64,000 nt of DNA. It comes from Kluyvera sp036759925 (lineage in GTDB: Bacteria; Pseudomonadota; Gammaproteobacteria; Enterobacterales; Enterobacteriaceae). Shown here one piece after another: positions 45,568 through 55,559 of this stretch; position 1 is the stretch's first letter, and each line of letters starts with the position of its first letter. The position numbers and the translations under genes are program-made. The notes under the pieces were generated by a model, which saw nothing but the letters and a program-made list of their open reading frames with translations, was not told the DNA's origin and did no database searches. The stretch covers positions 62,001-126,000 of the forward strand of contig NZ_JAPKIB010000007.1 in NCBI RefSeq assembly GCF_036759925.1. Reading direction: 5' to 3'.

Positions 45568-46806
45568 ATGAATCGACAATCCTGGCTGCTGAATCTGAGC
45601 CTGCTAAAAACGCATCCGGCCTTTCGCGCCGTCTTTATTGCTCGCTTTATCTCCATTCTTTCGCTTGGCCTGCTCGGCGTAGCGGTACCTGTTCAAATCC
45701 AGATGATGACCCACTCCACCTGGCAGGTGGGACTTTCGGTCACGTTGACCGGCGGGGCGATGTTCGTCGGGCTGATGGTTGGCGGCGTGCTGGCTGACCG
45801 CTACGAGCGCCGCAAACTGATTCTGCTGGCGCGTGGCACCTGCGGTATTGGGTTTATCGGCCTGTGGCTAAACGCGCTGCTGCCGGAGCCGTCGCTGGTG
45901 GCGATTTATCTGCTGGGATTATGGGATGGCTTCTTTGCTTCGCTGGGCGTGACGGCGCTGCTGGCGGCGACGCCTGCGCTGGTTGGGCGTGAGAATCTGA
46001 TGCAGGCCGGGGCGATCACCATGCTGACGGTGCGCCTGGGGTCGGTGATTTCGCCGATGGTCGGCGGCCTGCTGCTGGCTTCCGGCGGCGTATCGTGGAA
46101 CTACCTGCTGGCAGCGCTGGGCACCTTTATTACCACATTAACGCTGCTGCGTTTACCGCAACTACCGCCGCCGCCGCAGAAGCGCGAACATCCGTTCACT
46201 TCATTGGTGGCCGGGTTCCGTTTTCTGCTCGGTAGCCCGCTGATTGGCGGCATTGCGCTGCTGGGCGGACTGGTGACGATGGCCAGCGCCGTGCGCGTGC
46301 TCTATCCCGCGCTGGCGCAGGGCTGGCAGATGTCAGCAGCACAGATTGGCCTGCTGTATGCGGCAATCCCGCTGGGGGCGGCTTTTGGTGCGTTAACTAG
46401 CGGACGGCTGGCGCAGAACGAGCGTCCGGGCTGGGTGATGCTGCTGGCGACGGTCGGGGCGTTTGTGGCAATCGGTCTGTTTGCCATGATGCCGCATTGG
46501 GCGCTAGGGATGGTCTGTCTGGCGCTGTTTGGCTGGCTGAGTGCTATCAGTTCGCTGCTGCAATATACGTTGATTCAGACCCAGACGCCGGAAGCCATGC
46601 TCGGGCGTATTAACGGGCTGTGGACGGCGCAGAACGTGACCGGTGATGCCATCGGTGCGGCGCTGCTCGGCGGACTGGGGGCGATGTTGACCCCGGTGGC
46701 GTCGGCAAGCGTCAGCGGTTGGGGGCTGGCGATCATGGGCGGGATTTTACTGCTGGTGCTGGGCGAACTGCGGCGGTTCCGGCGCGACCTCCCGGAGTCG
46801 GCGTAA
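45568..46806 (+). CDS. entS: Enterobactin exporter (MFS)
   Basis: 412 residues. MFS exporter with N-terminal LKTHPAFRAVFIARFISILSLG and the loop GGVLADRYERRKLILLARG. Moves enterobactin from cytoplasm to periplasm. Divergent from fepDGC, matching E. coli order and length. Confidence 0.95.
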   Translation: MNRQSWLLNLSLLKTHPAFRAVFIARFISILSLGLLGVAVPVQIQMMTHSTWQVGLSVTLTGGAMFVGLMVGGVLADRYERRKLILLARGTCGIGFIGLWLNALLPEPSLVAIYLLGLWDGFFASLGVTALLAATPALVGRENLMQAGAITMLTVRLGSVISPMVGGLLLASGGVSWNYLLAALGTFITTLTLLRLPQLPPPPQKREHPFTSLVAGFRFLLGSPLIGGIALLGGLVTMASAVRVLYPALAQGWQMSAAQIGLLYAAIPLGAAFGALTSGRLAQNERPGWVMLLATVGAFVAIGLFAMMPHWALGMVCLALFGWLSAISSLLQYTLIQTQTPEAMLGRINGLWTAQNVTGDAIGAALLGGLGAMLTPVASASVSGWGLAIMGGILLLVLGELRRFRRDLPESA

Positions 46807-46809
46807 CCG

Positions 46810-46862
46810 CCTCGTCCGGGCTACACGTTTCCTGTAGCCCGGCCAAGCGAAGCGCCGCGGGG
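46810..46862. repeat. REP pair
   Basis: CGTCCGGGCTAC and GTAGCCCGGCCAAGCGAAGCGCC units in inverted order between convergent entS and fepB. They probably act as a shared 3'-end structure. Confidence 0.75.
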
Positions 46863-46875
46863 ACTGGCTCGGCGA

Positions 46876-47835
46876 TTAACCAAACAGCGCCGACAGCCGC
46901 GCTAACACGCGCGTTGCGCTGTAATAGTCGAGGCGGAATGTCTCGGTACCTAACGCGTAAACCTGTTTCTCTTTCACCGCCGGCAGGTGCGCCAGCAGTG
47001 GGTTGGCGTAAATCGCGTCCACGTCTTTCTGGTCACCGGCGAACAGGAACAGGCTGTTGCCGTTCAGACTGGTCGCCAGATTTTCGCCGCCAAGCTGGAT
47101 GATGTCGTGACGCTTGCCCTGGCTTTGGCTGGCGTGCAGGCCTTCCGGCAGCGTGGCGAGGGTAAAGCCGAGCTGGGAGAGGAACTGCCCCTGCGCGGAT
47201 TCGCTGGTCCACAGGTTGGCGCTATGTGCGGCGGCGGTATAAACCAGTGCGCTCACCGGTTGCGGTGGCAGCTTCATCTGCTGTTTCACCGTCGCCAGTT
47301 GCTTATCAAACTCGGCAATACGCGCCGTAGCCTGCTTCTCGTGCCCGGTGATAGTACCGAGCTGAGTCAACAGCGCCTGCCAGCTTTTATCGTCGTAGTT
47401 AACGATAAGCGTTGGGGCGATGGTGGAGAGTTGGTCGTACAGCGCCAGCGCGGAGTCACCGCCGGTGGCGCTAATCAGGATTAGATCTGGCAACTGCGCG
47501 GCGACGGCCTCGGCGCTCGGTTCGCCGATATAAAGGCGGGAAACCCGCCGCGCTTTCGCCACGTCACCCCACTGGCGCAGAAAACCCTGGGCATCGGCCA
47601 CGCGATTATTGGGTGTGGTAGCGCCGCTGGCAATCACCGGCGCATCAATCGCCAGCAGAGAGCCGGTGAGGGTGACGCTGGTGGAGACGATGCGCGTCGG
47701 CTTTTGTTCTAGTGTGTGAACGCCGTGACTGTCGCTAATCTGGCGCGGCCATTCGGCGGCCTGGGTTGAGGATATTCCTAAAACACTGAAACCTGCGATG
47801 AGCGCCACGGTGCGCCATAAAGCGGAGAAGTTCAC
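46876..47835 (-). CDS. fepB: Periplasmic ferric enterobactin-binding protein
   Basis: 319 residues with a GTG start. Signal peptide to about residue 26 (SSTQAA), then the mature WPRQISDSHGVHTLEQKPTRIVSTSVTLTG and DLILISATGGDSAL, close to E. coli FepB. It delivers Fe-enterobactin to FepDG. Divergent from entC. Confidence 0.95.
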   Translation of the reverse strand: MNFSALWRTVALIAGFSVLGISSTQAAEWPRQISDSHGVHTLEQKPTRIVSTSVTLTGSLLAIDAPVIASGATTPNNRVADAQGFLRQWGDVAKARRVSRLYIGEPSAEAVAAQLPDLILISATGGDSALALYDQLSTIAPTLIVNYDDKSWQALLTQLGTITGHEKQATARIAEFDKQLATVKQQMKLPPQPVSALVYTAAAHSANLWTSESAQGQFLSQLGFTLATLPEGLHASQSQGKRHDIIQLGGENLATSLNGNSLFLFAGDQKDVDAIYANPLLAHLPAVKEKQVYALGTETFRLDYYSATRVLARLSALFG

Positions 47836-48023
47836 GGATATGCGTCCTGATTGTCATTGGTTAATGCTTCTCATTTTCAACTATTGTTCGCGCTGGATGC
47901 AAGCCCTCTTCCATCGCCGGGGCAGGGCAATATCAGGGCTACGCGCTTTTTATTAAGCACAAGATGCTGCTTAGCGCTGTTGACATACGGGGCGTTTACT
48001 TTTAGGTTACCCAACCAAAATAT

Positions 48024-48046
48024 AAATGATAATTATTCGTAATATC
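48024..48046. promoter_or_regulatory. Fur box, fepB/entC divergent promoter
   Basis: AAATGATAATTATTCGTAATATC holds GATAAT-type hexamers within the 233-bp fepB/entC gap, 22 bp before the entC start. Confidence 0.7.
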
Positions 48047-48068
48047 TTTATCGTTTTTGGAGGATGAT

Positions 48069-49250
48069 ATGGAAACGTCACTTGCTGCGGATACACAAGA
48101 ACAACACCATCAGGCTACGCTCTCGGCCGATAGCTTTTTCTTTATGTCGCCGTTCCGTAGTTTTACCACCTCGGGCTGCTTTCAGCGCTTCACCTGCCCG
48201 GCTGAAGGCGGTGATGCGCCAGATAGCGCATTCCAGCAGGGGCTAGCCTCGGCGTTTGCCGCGGCCAAAGCCGCCGGGATTGCCAATCCGGTGATGGTCG
48301 GTGCCATCCCGTTTGACACCACGCAGCCTTCCGCGCTGTATATCCCTGAACGCTGTGACGCGTTTTCGCGTACCGCAAAACAACACGCTTCCCGCTATCA
48401 CGCCTCGCGCGATCCGCTGGCGGTGGTGGCGCGCCGCGAAATCCCCGAAAGCCCGGTGTTCCTCGATATGGTGGCCCGCGCGGCGGCGCTGACCGCGACC
48501 CCGCAGGTTAATAAAGTGGTGCTTTCCCGCCTGATTGATATTGAAGCCGAGCAGACGCTGGACAGCGGCGCGCTGCTGGAGCGTCTGGTGGCGCAAAACC
48601 CGGCGAGCTTTAACTTCCACGTGCCGCTGCCGGACGGCGGCGTGCTGCTGGGCGCCAGCCCTGAGCTGCTGTTGCGTAAAGAGGGTTCGCTGTTCCATTC
48701 GCTGCCGCTGGCCGGTTCCGCGCGTCGTCAGCCGGACGACATGCTGGATCGCGAAGCGGGCAACCGCCTGCTGGCTTCGGAAAAAGACCGTCACGAGCAT
48801 GAGCTGGTGACCCAGTCGATGAAAAAAACGCTGGCGCCGCGCAGCCTGCAGCTCTCGCTGCCGAGCACCCCGCAGTTGGTCACCACACCCACCCTGTGGC
48901 ACCTCGCTACGCCAATTGAAGGCCAGGCCAAAGCGGAAGAAAACGCGCTGACGCTTGCCTGCCTGCTGCACCCAACGCCCGCGCTGAGCGGTTTCCCGCA
49001 TCAGGCGGCGAAACAGCTGATTGCCGAGCTGGAGCCGTTCGAGCGCGACCTGTTCGGTGGCATCGTCGGCTGGTGTGACGCCGAAGGTAACGGCGAGTGG
49101 GTGGTGACTATCCGCTGCGCGCGCGTCAAAGCCAATAGCGTGCGCCTGTTTGCCGGGGCGGGCATTGTGCCTGCTTCATCGCCGGAGTCCGAGTGGCGCG
49201 AAACCGGCGTCAAGCTATCTACCATGCTGAACGTTTTCGGCCTGCATTAA
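48069..49250 (+). CDS. entC: Isochorismate synthase EntC
   Basis: 393 residues from the ATG at 48069, following GGAGG; a start 12 bp earlier is open but less well placed. Chorismate-binding enzyme with PLAGSARRQPDD, the LASEKDRHEHELVTQSM helix and IVGWCDAEGNGEW. It converts chorismate to isochorismate, the first committed step of dihydroxybenzoate synthesis. Heads entCEBAH. Confidence 0.96.
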   Translation: METSLAADTQEQHHQATLSADSFFFMSPFRSFTTSGCFQRFTCPAEGGDAPDSAFQQGLASAFAAAKAAGIANPVMVGAIPFDTTQPSALYIPERCDAFSRTAKQHASRYHASRDPLAVVARREIPESPVFLDMVARAAALTATPQVNKVVLSRLIDIEAEQTLDSGALLERLVAQNPASFNFHVPLPDGGVLLGASPELLLRKEGSLFHSLPLAGSARRQPDDMLDREAGNRLLASEKDRHEHELVTQSMKKTLAPRSLQLSLPSTPQLVTTPTLWHLATPIEGQAKAEENALTLACLLHPTPALSGFPHQAAKQLIAELEPFERDLFGGIVGWCDAEGNGEWVVTIRCARVKANSVRLFAGAGIVPASSPESEWRETGVKLSTMLNVFGLH

Positions 49251-49259
49251 GGAATCAGA

Positions 49260-50870
49260 ATGACCGTGGAATTTACCCGCTGGCCGGACGCGCTGGCGGC
49301 GCGCTACCGTGAAAAAGGCTACTGGCAGGATCTGCCGCTCACTGAAATGCTGACCCGCCACGCAGGCCGCGACGCAATTGCGGTGATTGATGGCGACCAT
49401 CAGATTAGCTATCAGCAACTGAATATCTACGTCGATAACCTGGCGGCCTCGCTGCAGCGTAAAGGGCTGAAGCGTGGAGAAACCGCGCTGGTGCAGTTGG
49501 GCAATATCGCTGAGTTTTACATTACGCTGTTTGCGTTGCTGAAACTTGGCGTCGCGCCGGTGAACGCGCTGTTCAGCCATCAGCGCAGCGAGCTGAATGC
49601 CTACGCCGAGCAGATTGCCCCGGCGGCACTGATTGCCGACCGTTCGCATACGCTGTTTGGGGACGATAGTTTCCTCAACGCGTTTTGCGAACAGCATCGC
49701 TCCCTGCGAATGGTGCTACTGCGCAAAGGCGAGGGGGAACACGCGCTGGAGGCGGCGATTGCTCGCCCGGCAGTCGACTTTACCCCAACGCCAACCGCTG
49801 CTGACGAAGTGGCCTTTTTTCAGCTCTCCGGCGGCAGTACCGGCACGCCGAAGCTTATCCCCCGCACCCACAACGACTATTACTACAGCATTCGCCGCAG
49901 TAATGAGATTTGCCGCTTTGATGCGCAGACGCGCTATCTGTGTGCGATTCCGTCGGCGCACAACTATGCCATGAGCTCGCCAGGCGCGCTGGGTGTCTTC
50001 CTGGCGCAAGGGACGGTAGTGCTAGCGGCGGACCCAAGCGCCACGCTCTGCTTCCCGCTGATTGAAAAGCATCAGGTTAACGTCGCGGCGCTGGTGCCAC
50101 CCGCGGTTAGCCTGTGGTTGCAGGCAATTACCGAGTGGGGCAGCAACGCCCAGCTACGTTCGCTGACGCTGTTACAGGTGGGCGGTGCGCGTCTTTCTGC
50201 GACCCTGGCGGCGCGTATTCCGGCGGAGATCGGCTGCCAGCTGCAGCAGGTCTTCGGCATGGCGGAAGGGCTGGTGAACTACACCCGTCTGGACGATTCA
50301 GAAGACAAGATCCTCAACACCCAAGGCTACCCGATGTGCCCGGACGACGAAGTGTGGGTGGCGGATGCCGACGGTAACCCACTGCCGCGAGGCGAAGTTG
50401 GCCGACTGATGACCCGTGGCCCATACACCTTCCGCGGTTACTACAAGAGCCCGCAGCATAACGGCAGCGCCTTTGATGCCGACGGCTTTTACTGCTCGGG
50501 CGATCTTATTTCCATCGACGAAGACGGTTACATCACCGTTGAAGGGCGTGAGAAAGATCAGATTAACCGTGGCGGCGAGAAGATTGCCGCTGAAGAGATT
50601 GAAAACCTGCTGCTGCGCCATGAGGCGGTGGTCTACGCAGCGTTGGTCAGCATGGAAGACAGCCTGCTTGGTGAGAAAAGTTGCGCCTATCTGGTGGTGA
50701 AAGAACCGCTGCGTGCCGTGGCTGTCCGCCGTTTCCTGCGCGAGCAGGGCGTGGCCGAATTTAAACTGCCTGACCGCGTCGAGTGTGTAGATGAACTGCC
50801 GCTGACTCATGTCGGGAAAGTCGATAAAAAACAATTACGCCAGTGGCTGGCGAGCCGCTCGCAGGGCTGA
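49260..50870 (+). CDS. entE: 2,3-dihydroxybenzoate-AMP ligase EntE
   Basis: 536 residues. Stand-alone adenylation enzyme: FFQLSGGSTGTPKLIP, QVFGMAEGLVNYTR, REKDQINRGGEKI. Activates 2,3-dihydroxybenzoate and loads it on the carrier domain of EntB. Nine bases after entC. Confidence 0.96.
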   Translation: MTVEFTRWPDALAARYREKGYWQDLPLTEMLTRHAGRDAIAVIDGDHQISYQQLNIYVDNLAASLQRKGLKRGETALVQLGNIAEFYITLFALLKLGVAPVNALFSHQRSELNAYAEQIAPAALIADRSHTLFGDDSFLNAFCEQHRSLRMVLLRKGEGEHALEAAIARPAVDFTPTPTAADEVAFFQLSGGSTGTPKLIPRTHNDYYYSIRRSNEICRFDAQTRYLCAIPSAHNYAMSSPGALGVFLAQGTVVLAADPSATLCFPLIEKHQVNVAALVPPAVSLWLQAITEWGSNAQLRSLTLLQVGGARLSATLAARIPAEIGCQLQQVFGMAEGLVNYTRLDDSEDKILNTQGYPMCPDDEVWVADADGNPLPRGEVGRLMTRGPYTFRGYYKSPQHNGSAFDADGFYCSGDLISIDEDGYITVEGREKDQINRGGEKIAAEEIENLLLRHEAVVYAALVSMEDSLLGEKSCAYLVVKEPLRAVAVRRFLREQGVAEFKLPDRVECVDELPLTHVGKVDKKQLRQWLASRSQG

Positions 50871-50883
50871 AGGAGAGAACAAC

Positions 50884-51738
50884 ATGGCGATTCCAAAATT
50901 ACAGGGCTACGCGCTGCCAACCGCGCTGGAACTTCCCGAGAACAAGGTCAACTGGGCGTTTGAGCCGTCGCGCGCCGCGCTGCTGATCCACGATATGCAG
51001 GAGTATTTCCTCAACTTCTGGGGCGAGGACAGCGAAATGATGGAGACCGTGGTGGCGAACATTGCTGCGCTGCGTGACTTCTGTAAGAAAAACGATATTC
51101 CGGTTTACTACACCGCGCAGCCGAAAGAGCAGAGCGATGAAGATCGTGCGTTGCTGAACGATATGTGGGGGCCGGGGCTGACTCGCTCGCCGGAGCAGCA
51201 GCGGGTGATTGCGGCGCTGGCGCCGGATACGCAGGATACCGTGCTGGTGAAGTGGCGCTACAGCGCATTCCACCGCTCGCCGCTGGAGCAGATGCTGAAA
51301 GAGACCGGGCGTAATCAGCTGATTATCACCGGTGTCTATGCGCACATTGGCTGCATGACCACCGCCACCGACGCCTTTATGCGCGATATTAAGCCGTTCT
51401 TTGTCGCCGACGCGCTGGCGGATTTCAGCCGCGACGAGCACCTGATGTCGCTGAAATACGTTGCCGGTCGTAGCGGGCGCGTGGTGATGACCGATGAACT
51501 GCTGCCGTCCATCCCAACCAGTAAAGAGGCGTTGCGTGCGCTGGTGCTGCCGCTGCTGGATGAGTCTGACGAACCGCTCGACGATGATAACCTGATTGAT
51601 TACGGTCTCGACTCCGTACGCATGATGGCGCTGGCGGCACGCTGGCGTAAGACGCACGGCGATATCGACTTCGTGATGCTGGCAAAAAATCCAAGCATCG
51701 ATGCCTGGTGGGCGCTGCTCTCCCGCGAGGTGAAGTAA
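50884..51738 (+). CDS. entB: Isochorismatase / aryl carrier protein EntB
   Basis: 284 residues. N-terminal isochorismatase (AALLIHDMQEYFLNFW, GVYAHIGCMTTATDAFM) and C-terminal aryl carrier domain with the phosphopantetheine serine in DYGLDSVRM (Ser244). It makes 2,3-dihydro-2,3-dihydroxybenzoate and carries the aryl group to EntF. Overlaps entA by one base. Confidence 0.96.
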   Translation: MAIPKLQGYALPTALELPENKVNWAFEPSRAALLIHDMQEYFLNFWGEDSEMMETVVANIAALRDFCKKNDIPVYYTAQPKEQSDEDRALLNDMWGPGLTRSPEQQRVIAALAPDTQDTVLVKWRYSAFHRSPLEQMLKETGRNQLIITGVYAHIGCMTTATDAFMRDIKPFFVADALADFSRDEHLMSLKYVAGRSGRVVMTDELLPSIPTSKEALRALVLPLLDESDEPLDDDNLIDYGLDSVRMMALAARWRKTHGDIDFVMLAKNPSIDAWWALLSREVK

Positions 51739-52493
51739 TGGCCGGGTTCGATTTTAACGGTCAGACCGTGTGGGTGACCGGGGCCGGGAAAGGTATCGGT
51801 CACGCTACCGCGCTGGCGTTTGTGGAAGCCGGCGCGAAGGTGACAGGCTTCGACCTGGCGTTTGATGGCGAGCATTATCCGTTCACCACCGAAGTGCTGA
51901 ACGTGGCGGATGCCCAGCAGGTGGCGCAGGTGTGTGAGCGTCTGCTCGCCGCCACCGAACGGCTGGATGTGCTGGTCAACGCGGCCGGGATTTTGCGGAT
52001 GGGCGCAACCGATGCATTAAGCCTGGAAGACTGGCAGCAGACCTTTGCCGTTAACGTTGGCGGTGCCTTTAACCTGTTCCAGCAGACGATGGCGCAGTTC
52101 CGTCGTCAGCGGGGCGGGGCGATTGTTACCGTCGCGTCCGATGCGGCGCATACGCCGCGTATCGGCATGAGCGCCTATGGCGCGTCGAAGGCGGCGCTAA
52201 AAAGCCTGGCGCTGACCGTCGGGCTGGAGCTTTCCAGCGCGGGCGTGCGCTGTAACATCGTTTCTCCGGGGTCGACCGACACCGATATGCAGCGGGTGCT
52301 GTGGGTCAGTGACGATGCTGAACAGCAGCGCATTCGCGGCTTTGGCGAGCAGTTTAAGCTCGGCATTCCATTGGGCAAAATTGCCCGTCCGCAGGAGATT
52401 GCTAACACCATTCTGTTCCTTGCATCGAGCAGCGCCAGCCATATCACGCTGCAGGATATCGTGGTGGACGGCGGCTCAACGCTGGGAGCGTAA
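51738..52493 (+). CDS. entA: 2,3-dihydro-2,3-dihydroxybenzoate dehydrogenase EntA
   Basis: 251 residues. SDR with VTGAGKGIGHATA, LVNAAGILRMG and SAYGASKAALKSL. NAD-dependent oxidation to 2,3-dihydroxybenzoate. Starts at TAATG of entB. Confidence 0.96.
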   Translation: MAGFDFNGQTVWVTGAGKGIGHATALAFVEAGAKVTGFDLAFDGEHYPFTTEVLNVADAQQVAQVCERLLAATERLDVLVNAAGILRMGATDALSLEDWQQTFAVNVGGAFNLFQQTMAQFRRQRGGAIVTVASDAAHTPRIGMSAYGASKAALKSLALTVGLELSSAGVRCNIVSPGSTDTDMQRVLWVSDDAEQQRIRGFGEQFKLGIPLGKIARPQEIANTILFLASSSASHITLQDIVVDGGSTLGA

Positions 52494-52494
52494 G

Positions 52495-52908
52495 ATGATC
52501 TGGAAACGTCATTTAACCCTTGATGAGCTGAACGCCACCAGTGAAAACACCATGGTGGCGCATCTGGGGATCGTGTATACCCATATCGGCGACGACAGTC
52601 TGGAAGCGGTGATGCCGGTGGACAGCCGCACCCATCAACCGTTTGGCCTGCTGCACGGCGGCGCATCGGCGGCGCTGGCGGAGACGCTGGGCTCGATGGC
52701 TGGTTTTCTGATGACCCGCGAGGGGCAGTGCGTGGTGGGCACCGAACTGAATGCGTCGCACCACCGCCCGGTTTCTCAAGGGCAGGTGCGCGCGGTGTGC
52801 CAGCCGCTGCACCTCGGGCGTCAAAGCCAGAGCTGGGAGATTGTTGTTTTTGACGAGCAGGGGCGACGCTGCTGTACCTGCCGGTTAGGGACGGCGGTGC
52901 TCGGTTAG
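52495..52908 (+). CDS. entH: Enterobactin proofreading thioesterase EntH
   Basis: 137 residues from the ATG one base after the entA stop codon. Hotdog-fold thioesterase with QPFGLLHGGASAALAETLGS and VGTELNASHHRPV. It hydrolyses wrongly loaded EntB carrier thioesters. End of the entCEBAH operon; E. coli ybdB. Confidence 0.94.
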   Translation: MIWKRHLTLDELNATSENTMVAHLGIVYTHIGDDSLEAVMPVDSRTHQPFGLLHGGASAALAETLGSMAGFLMTREGQCVVGTELNASHHRPVSQGQVRAVCQPLHLGRQSQSWEIVVFDEQGRRCCTCRLGTAVLG

Positions 52909-52914
52909 GTTTTG

Positions 52915-52992
52915 TGCCCGATCCCGGCGGCGCTTCGCTTGGCCGGGCTACAATTCAGTGGTCGCCCGGCTAAGCGAAGCGCCGCCGGGAAT
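52915..52992. repeat. REP pair after entH
   Basis: Two inverted copies (TCCCGGCGGCGCTTCGCTTGGCCGGGCTAC and its complement) flank a short spacer, forming a long hairpin between entH and cstA. It may separate the two transcripts. Confidence 0.8.
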
Positions 52993-53169
52993 CTCTCAAT
53001 TTCTTCCACCCTCTCTCATCTGTTTTTCTGACTTAAGTGATCCCGTTAACAATGTGATGTAAATGTCAGGTGTTGTTCCTGTTCATATTCGTTTCAAGGT
53101 TGTTAAATCAAGTGTGCTTGCTATGGACACAAAATGTAACATCCTCTGCTACTGATACGGACAATAACT

Positions 53170-55275
53170 ATGAACAATTCAGGGAAATACCTTATATGGG
53201 CGTTACTCTCCATTGTCGGAGCGTTTGCCCTGGGCTACATCGCCCTTAACCGTGGTGAACAGATAAACGCGCTGTGGATCGTCGTGGCGTCGGTCTGCGT
53301 TTATCTCATCGCCTACCGTTTTTACGGCCTCTATATTGCGAAAAAGGTGCTGCAGGTTGACCCGACGCGCATGACGCCTGCCGTGCGTCATAACGACGGT
53401 CTGGATTACGTACCAACGGACAAAAAAGTACTGTTCGGTCACCACTTTGCGGCGATTGCCGGGGCGGGCCCGCTGGTAGGGCCGGTGCTGGCGGCGCAAA
53501 TGGGCTATCTGCCTGGCATGCTCTGGCTGTTAGCCGGGGTGGTGCTGGCCGGCGCGGTCCAGGACTTTATGGTGCTGTTTGTTTCTACCCGTCGCGATGG
53601 CCGTTCGCTGGGCGAATTGGTGAAAGAGGAGATGGGGCCGGTTGCTGGCGTGATTGCGCTGGTGGCGACCTTTATGATCATGGTGATCATTCTGGCGGTG
53701 CTGGCGATGATCGTAGTGAAAGCGTTGACCCACAGCCCGTGGGGAACCTATACCGTTGCCTTTACCATTCCGCTGGCGCTGTTTATGGGCATTTATATTC
53801 GCTATCTGCGTCCGGGACGCATTGGCGAGGTGTCGGTTATTGGTCTGGTGCTGCTGGTGTTTGCCATTATTTCCGGCGGCTGGGTAGCGGCAAGCGAAAC
53901 CTGGGCGCCGTGGTTTGATTATACCGGCGTACAACTGACCTGGATGCTGGTGGGCTACGGCTTTGTGGCGTCTGTGCTGCCGGTATGGCTGCTGCTGGCA
54001 CCGCGCGACTACCTTTCTACCTTCCTGAAAATTGGCACCATCGTCGGGCTGGCGATTGGTATTCTGATTATGCGTCCAACGCTGACGATGCCAGCGCTGA
54101 CCAAATTCATTGATGGTACCGGCCCGGTGTGGACCGGCGATCTGTTCCCGTTCCTGTTTATCACCATCGCCTGCGGCGCGGTTTCTGGTTTCCACGCGCT
54201 GATTGCCTCCGGCACTACGCCGAAGATGCTGGCGAACGAAAATCAGGCCTGTTTTATCGGCTACGGCGGTATGCTGATGGAATCCTTCGTCGCCATTATG
54301 GCGCTGGTTTCTGCCTGTATTATCGATCCGGGCGTTTACTTTGCGATGAACAGCCCAATGGCGATGCTGGCACCAGCCGGTACCGTCGACGTGGTGGCTT
54401 CTGCGGCACAGGTCGTCAGCAGTTGGGGCTTTGCGGTGACGCCGGACCTGCTGCATCAGATTGCCAACGAAGTCGGCGAACAGTCGATTATTTCTCGTGC
54501 GGGCGGTGCGCCGACGCTGGCGGTGGGGATGGCCTATATCCTTCACGGGGCGCTGGGCGGCCTGATGGATGTATCGTTCTGGTATCACTTTGCCATTCTG
54601 TTTGAAGCGCTGTTTATTCTGACGGCGGTGGATGCAGGTACCCGTGCGGCGCGCTTTATGCTGCAAGACCTGCTGGGTGTTATCAATCCAGGGCTTAAAC
54701 GTACGGATTCTCTGCCCGCTAACCTGCTGGCCACGGCGCTCTGCGTGCTGGCCTGGGGCTACTTCCTGCACCAAGGGGTGGTTGACCCGCTGGGCGGCAT
54801 TAACACCCTGTGGCCACTGTTCGGTATTGCTAACCAGATGCTGGCGGGTATGGCGCTGATGCTGTGCGCGGTGGTACTGTTTAAGATGAAACGTCAGCGC
54901 TACGCGTGGGTTGCGCTGGTACCAACCTCGTGGCTGCTGGTGTGTACGCTGGTGGCGGGCTGGCAGAAGTCGTTCAGCGAAGATACCCGCGTGGGCTTCC
55001 TGGCGATTGCCAACAAGTTCCAAGCGATGATCGACAGCGGCAATATTCCGCCGCAGTACACTGAATCGCAGCTGGCGCAACTGGTGTTTAACAACCGTCT
55101 TGATGCCGGCCTGACCATCTTCTTTATGGTGGTGGTCGTGGTGCTGGCGCTGTTCTCCCTTAAAACCGCGCTGGCGGCATTGAAAGAGGACAAACCGACG
55201 GCGAAAGAGACCCCGTATGAGCCGATGCCGGCGGATGCGGAGAATCTGGTCGCACAGGCGAAACGCGCGCATTAA
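53170..55275 (+). CDS. cstA: Carbon-starvation transporter CstA
   Basis: 701 residues, about 16-18 membrane segments, with the CstA motifs GHHFAAIAGAGPLVGPVLAAQMGY and FHALIASGTTPKML. Takes up peptides and/or pyruvate under carbon limitation. A weak CRP-like TGTGA-N6-TGTCA lies at about 53055, in line with the CRP control known for E. coli cstA. Followed by ybdD, its usual partner. Confidence 0.95.
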   Translation: MNNSGKYLIWALLSIVGAFALGYIALNRGEQINALWIVVASVCVYLIAYRFYGLYIAKKVLQVDPTRMTPAVRHNDGLDYVPTDKKVLFGHHFAAIAGAGPLVGPVLAAQMGYLPGMLWLLAGVVLAGAVQDFMVLFVSTRRDGRSLGELVKEEMGPVAGVIALVATFMIMVIILAVLAMIVVKALTHSPWGTYTVAFTIPLALFMGIYIRYLRPGRIGEVSVIGLVLLVFAIISGGWVAASETWAPWFDYTGVQLTWMLVGYGFVASVLPVWLLLAPRDYLSTFLKIGTIVGLAIGILIMRPTLTMPALTKFIDGTGPVWTGDLFPFLFITIACGAVSGFHALIASGTTPKMLANENQACFIGYGGMLMESFVAIMALVSACIIDPGVYFAMNSPMAMLAPAGTVDVVASAAQVVSSWGFAVTPDLLHQIANEVGEQSIISRAGGAPTLAVGMAYILHGALGGLMDVSFWYHFAILFEALFILTAVDAGTRAARFMLQDLLGVINPGLKRTDSLPANLLATALCVLAWGYFLHQGVVDPLGGINTLWPLFGIANQMLAGMALMLCAVVLFKMKRQRYAWVALVPTSWLLVCTLVAGWQKSFSEDTRVGFLAIANKFQAMIDSGNIPPQYTESQLAQLVFNNRLDAGLTIFFMVVVVVLALFSLKTALAALKEDKPTAKETPYEPMPADAENLVAQAKRAH

Positions 55276-55302
55276 TCTCATTTGCGCGTAGTTTGATGAT
55301 GT

Positions 55303-55332
55303 TGTAGCCCGGCCGAGCGTAGCGACGCCGGG
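55303..55332. repeat. REP element between cstA and ybdD
   Basis: GTAGCCCGGCCGAGCGTAGCGACGCCGGGA, within the cstA-ybdD transcript. Confidence 0.75.
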
Positions 55333-55352
55333 ATTACCCAAAGGATAAAACG

Positions 55353-55550
55353 ATGTTTGATACGCTTTCGAAAGCCGGAAAATACCTCGGTCAGGCTGCC
55401 AAAATGATGATTGGCGTGCCGGACTACGACAATTATGTTGAACACATGCGCATCACGCACCCGGACCAGACGCCGATGACCTATGAAGAATTTTTCCGCG
55501 ACCGTCAGGACGCGCGCTACGGTGGCAAGGGCGGCGCAAAATGCTGTTAA
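55353..55550 (+). CDS. ybdD: YbdD/YjiX family small protein
   Basis: 65 residues: AKMMIGVPDYDNYVEHM, HPDQTPMTYEEFFRDRQDARY, ending GGKGGAKCC. The family accompanies CstA/BtsT transporters; E. coli orthologue ybdD. AAGGA precedes the ATG. Role unknown, probably needed for transporter activity. Confidence 0.92.
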   Translation: MFDTLSKAGKYLGQAAKMMIGVPDYDNYVEHMRITHPDQTPMTYEEFFRDRQDARYGGKGGAKCC

Positions 55551-55559
55551 TGTTTATTT

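Noticed and set aside
53530..55341. 603-residue minus-strand ORF opposite cstA
   Set aside because: Low-complexity His/Arg/Gln-rich translation typical of the reverse strand of a GC-rich membrane-protein gene; cstA on the plus strand is fully conserved.
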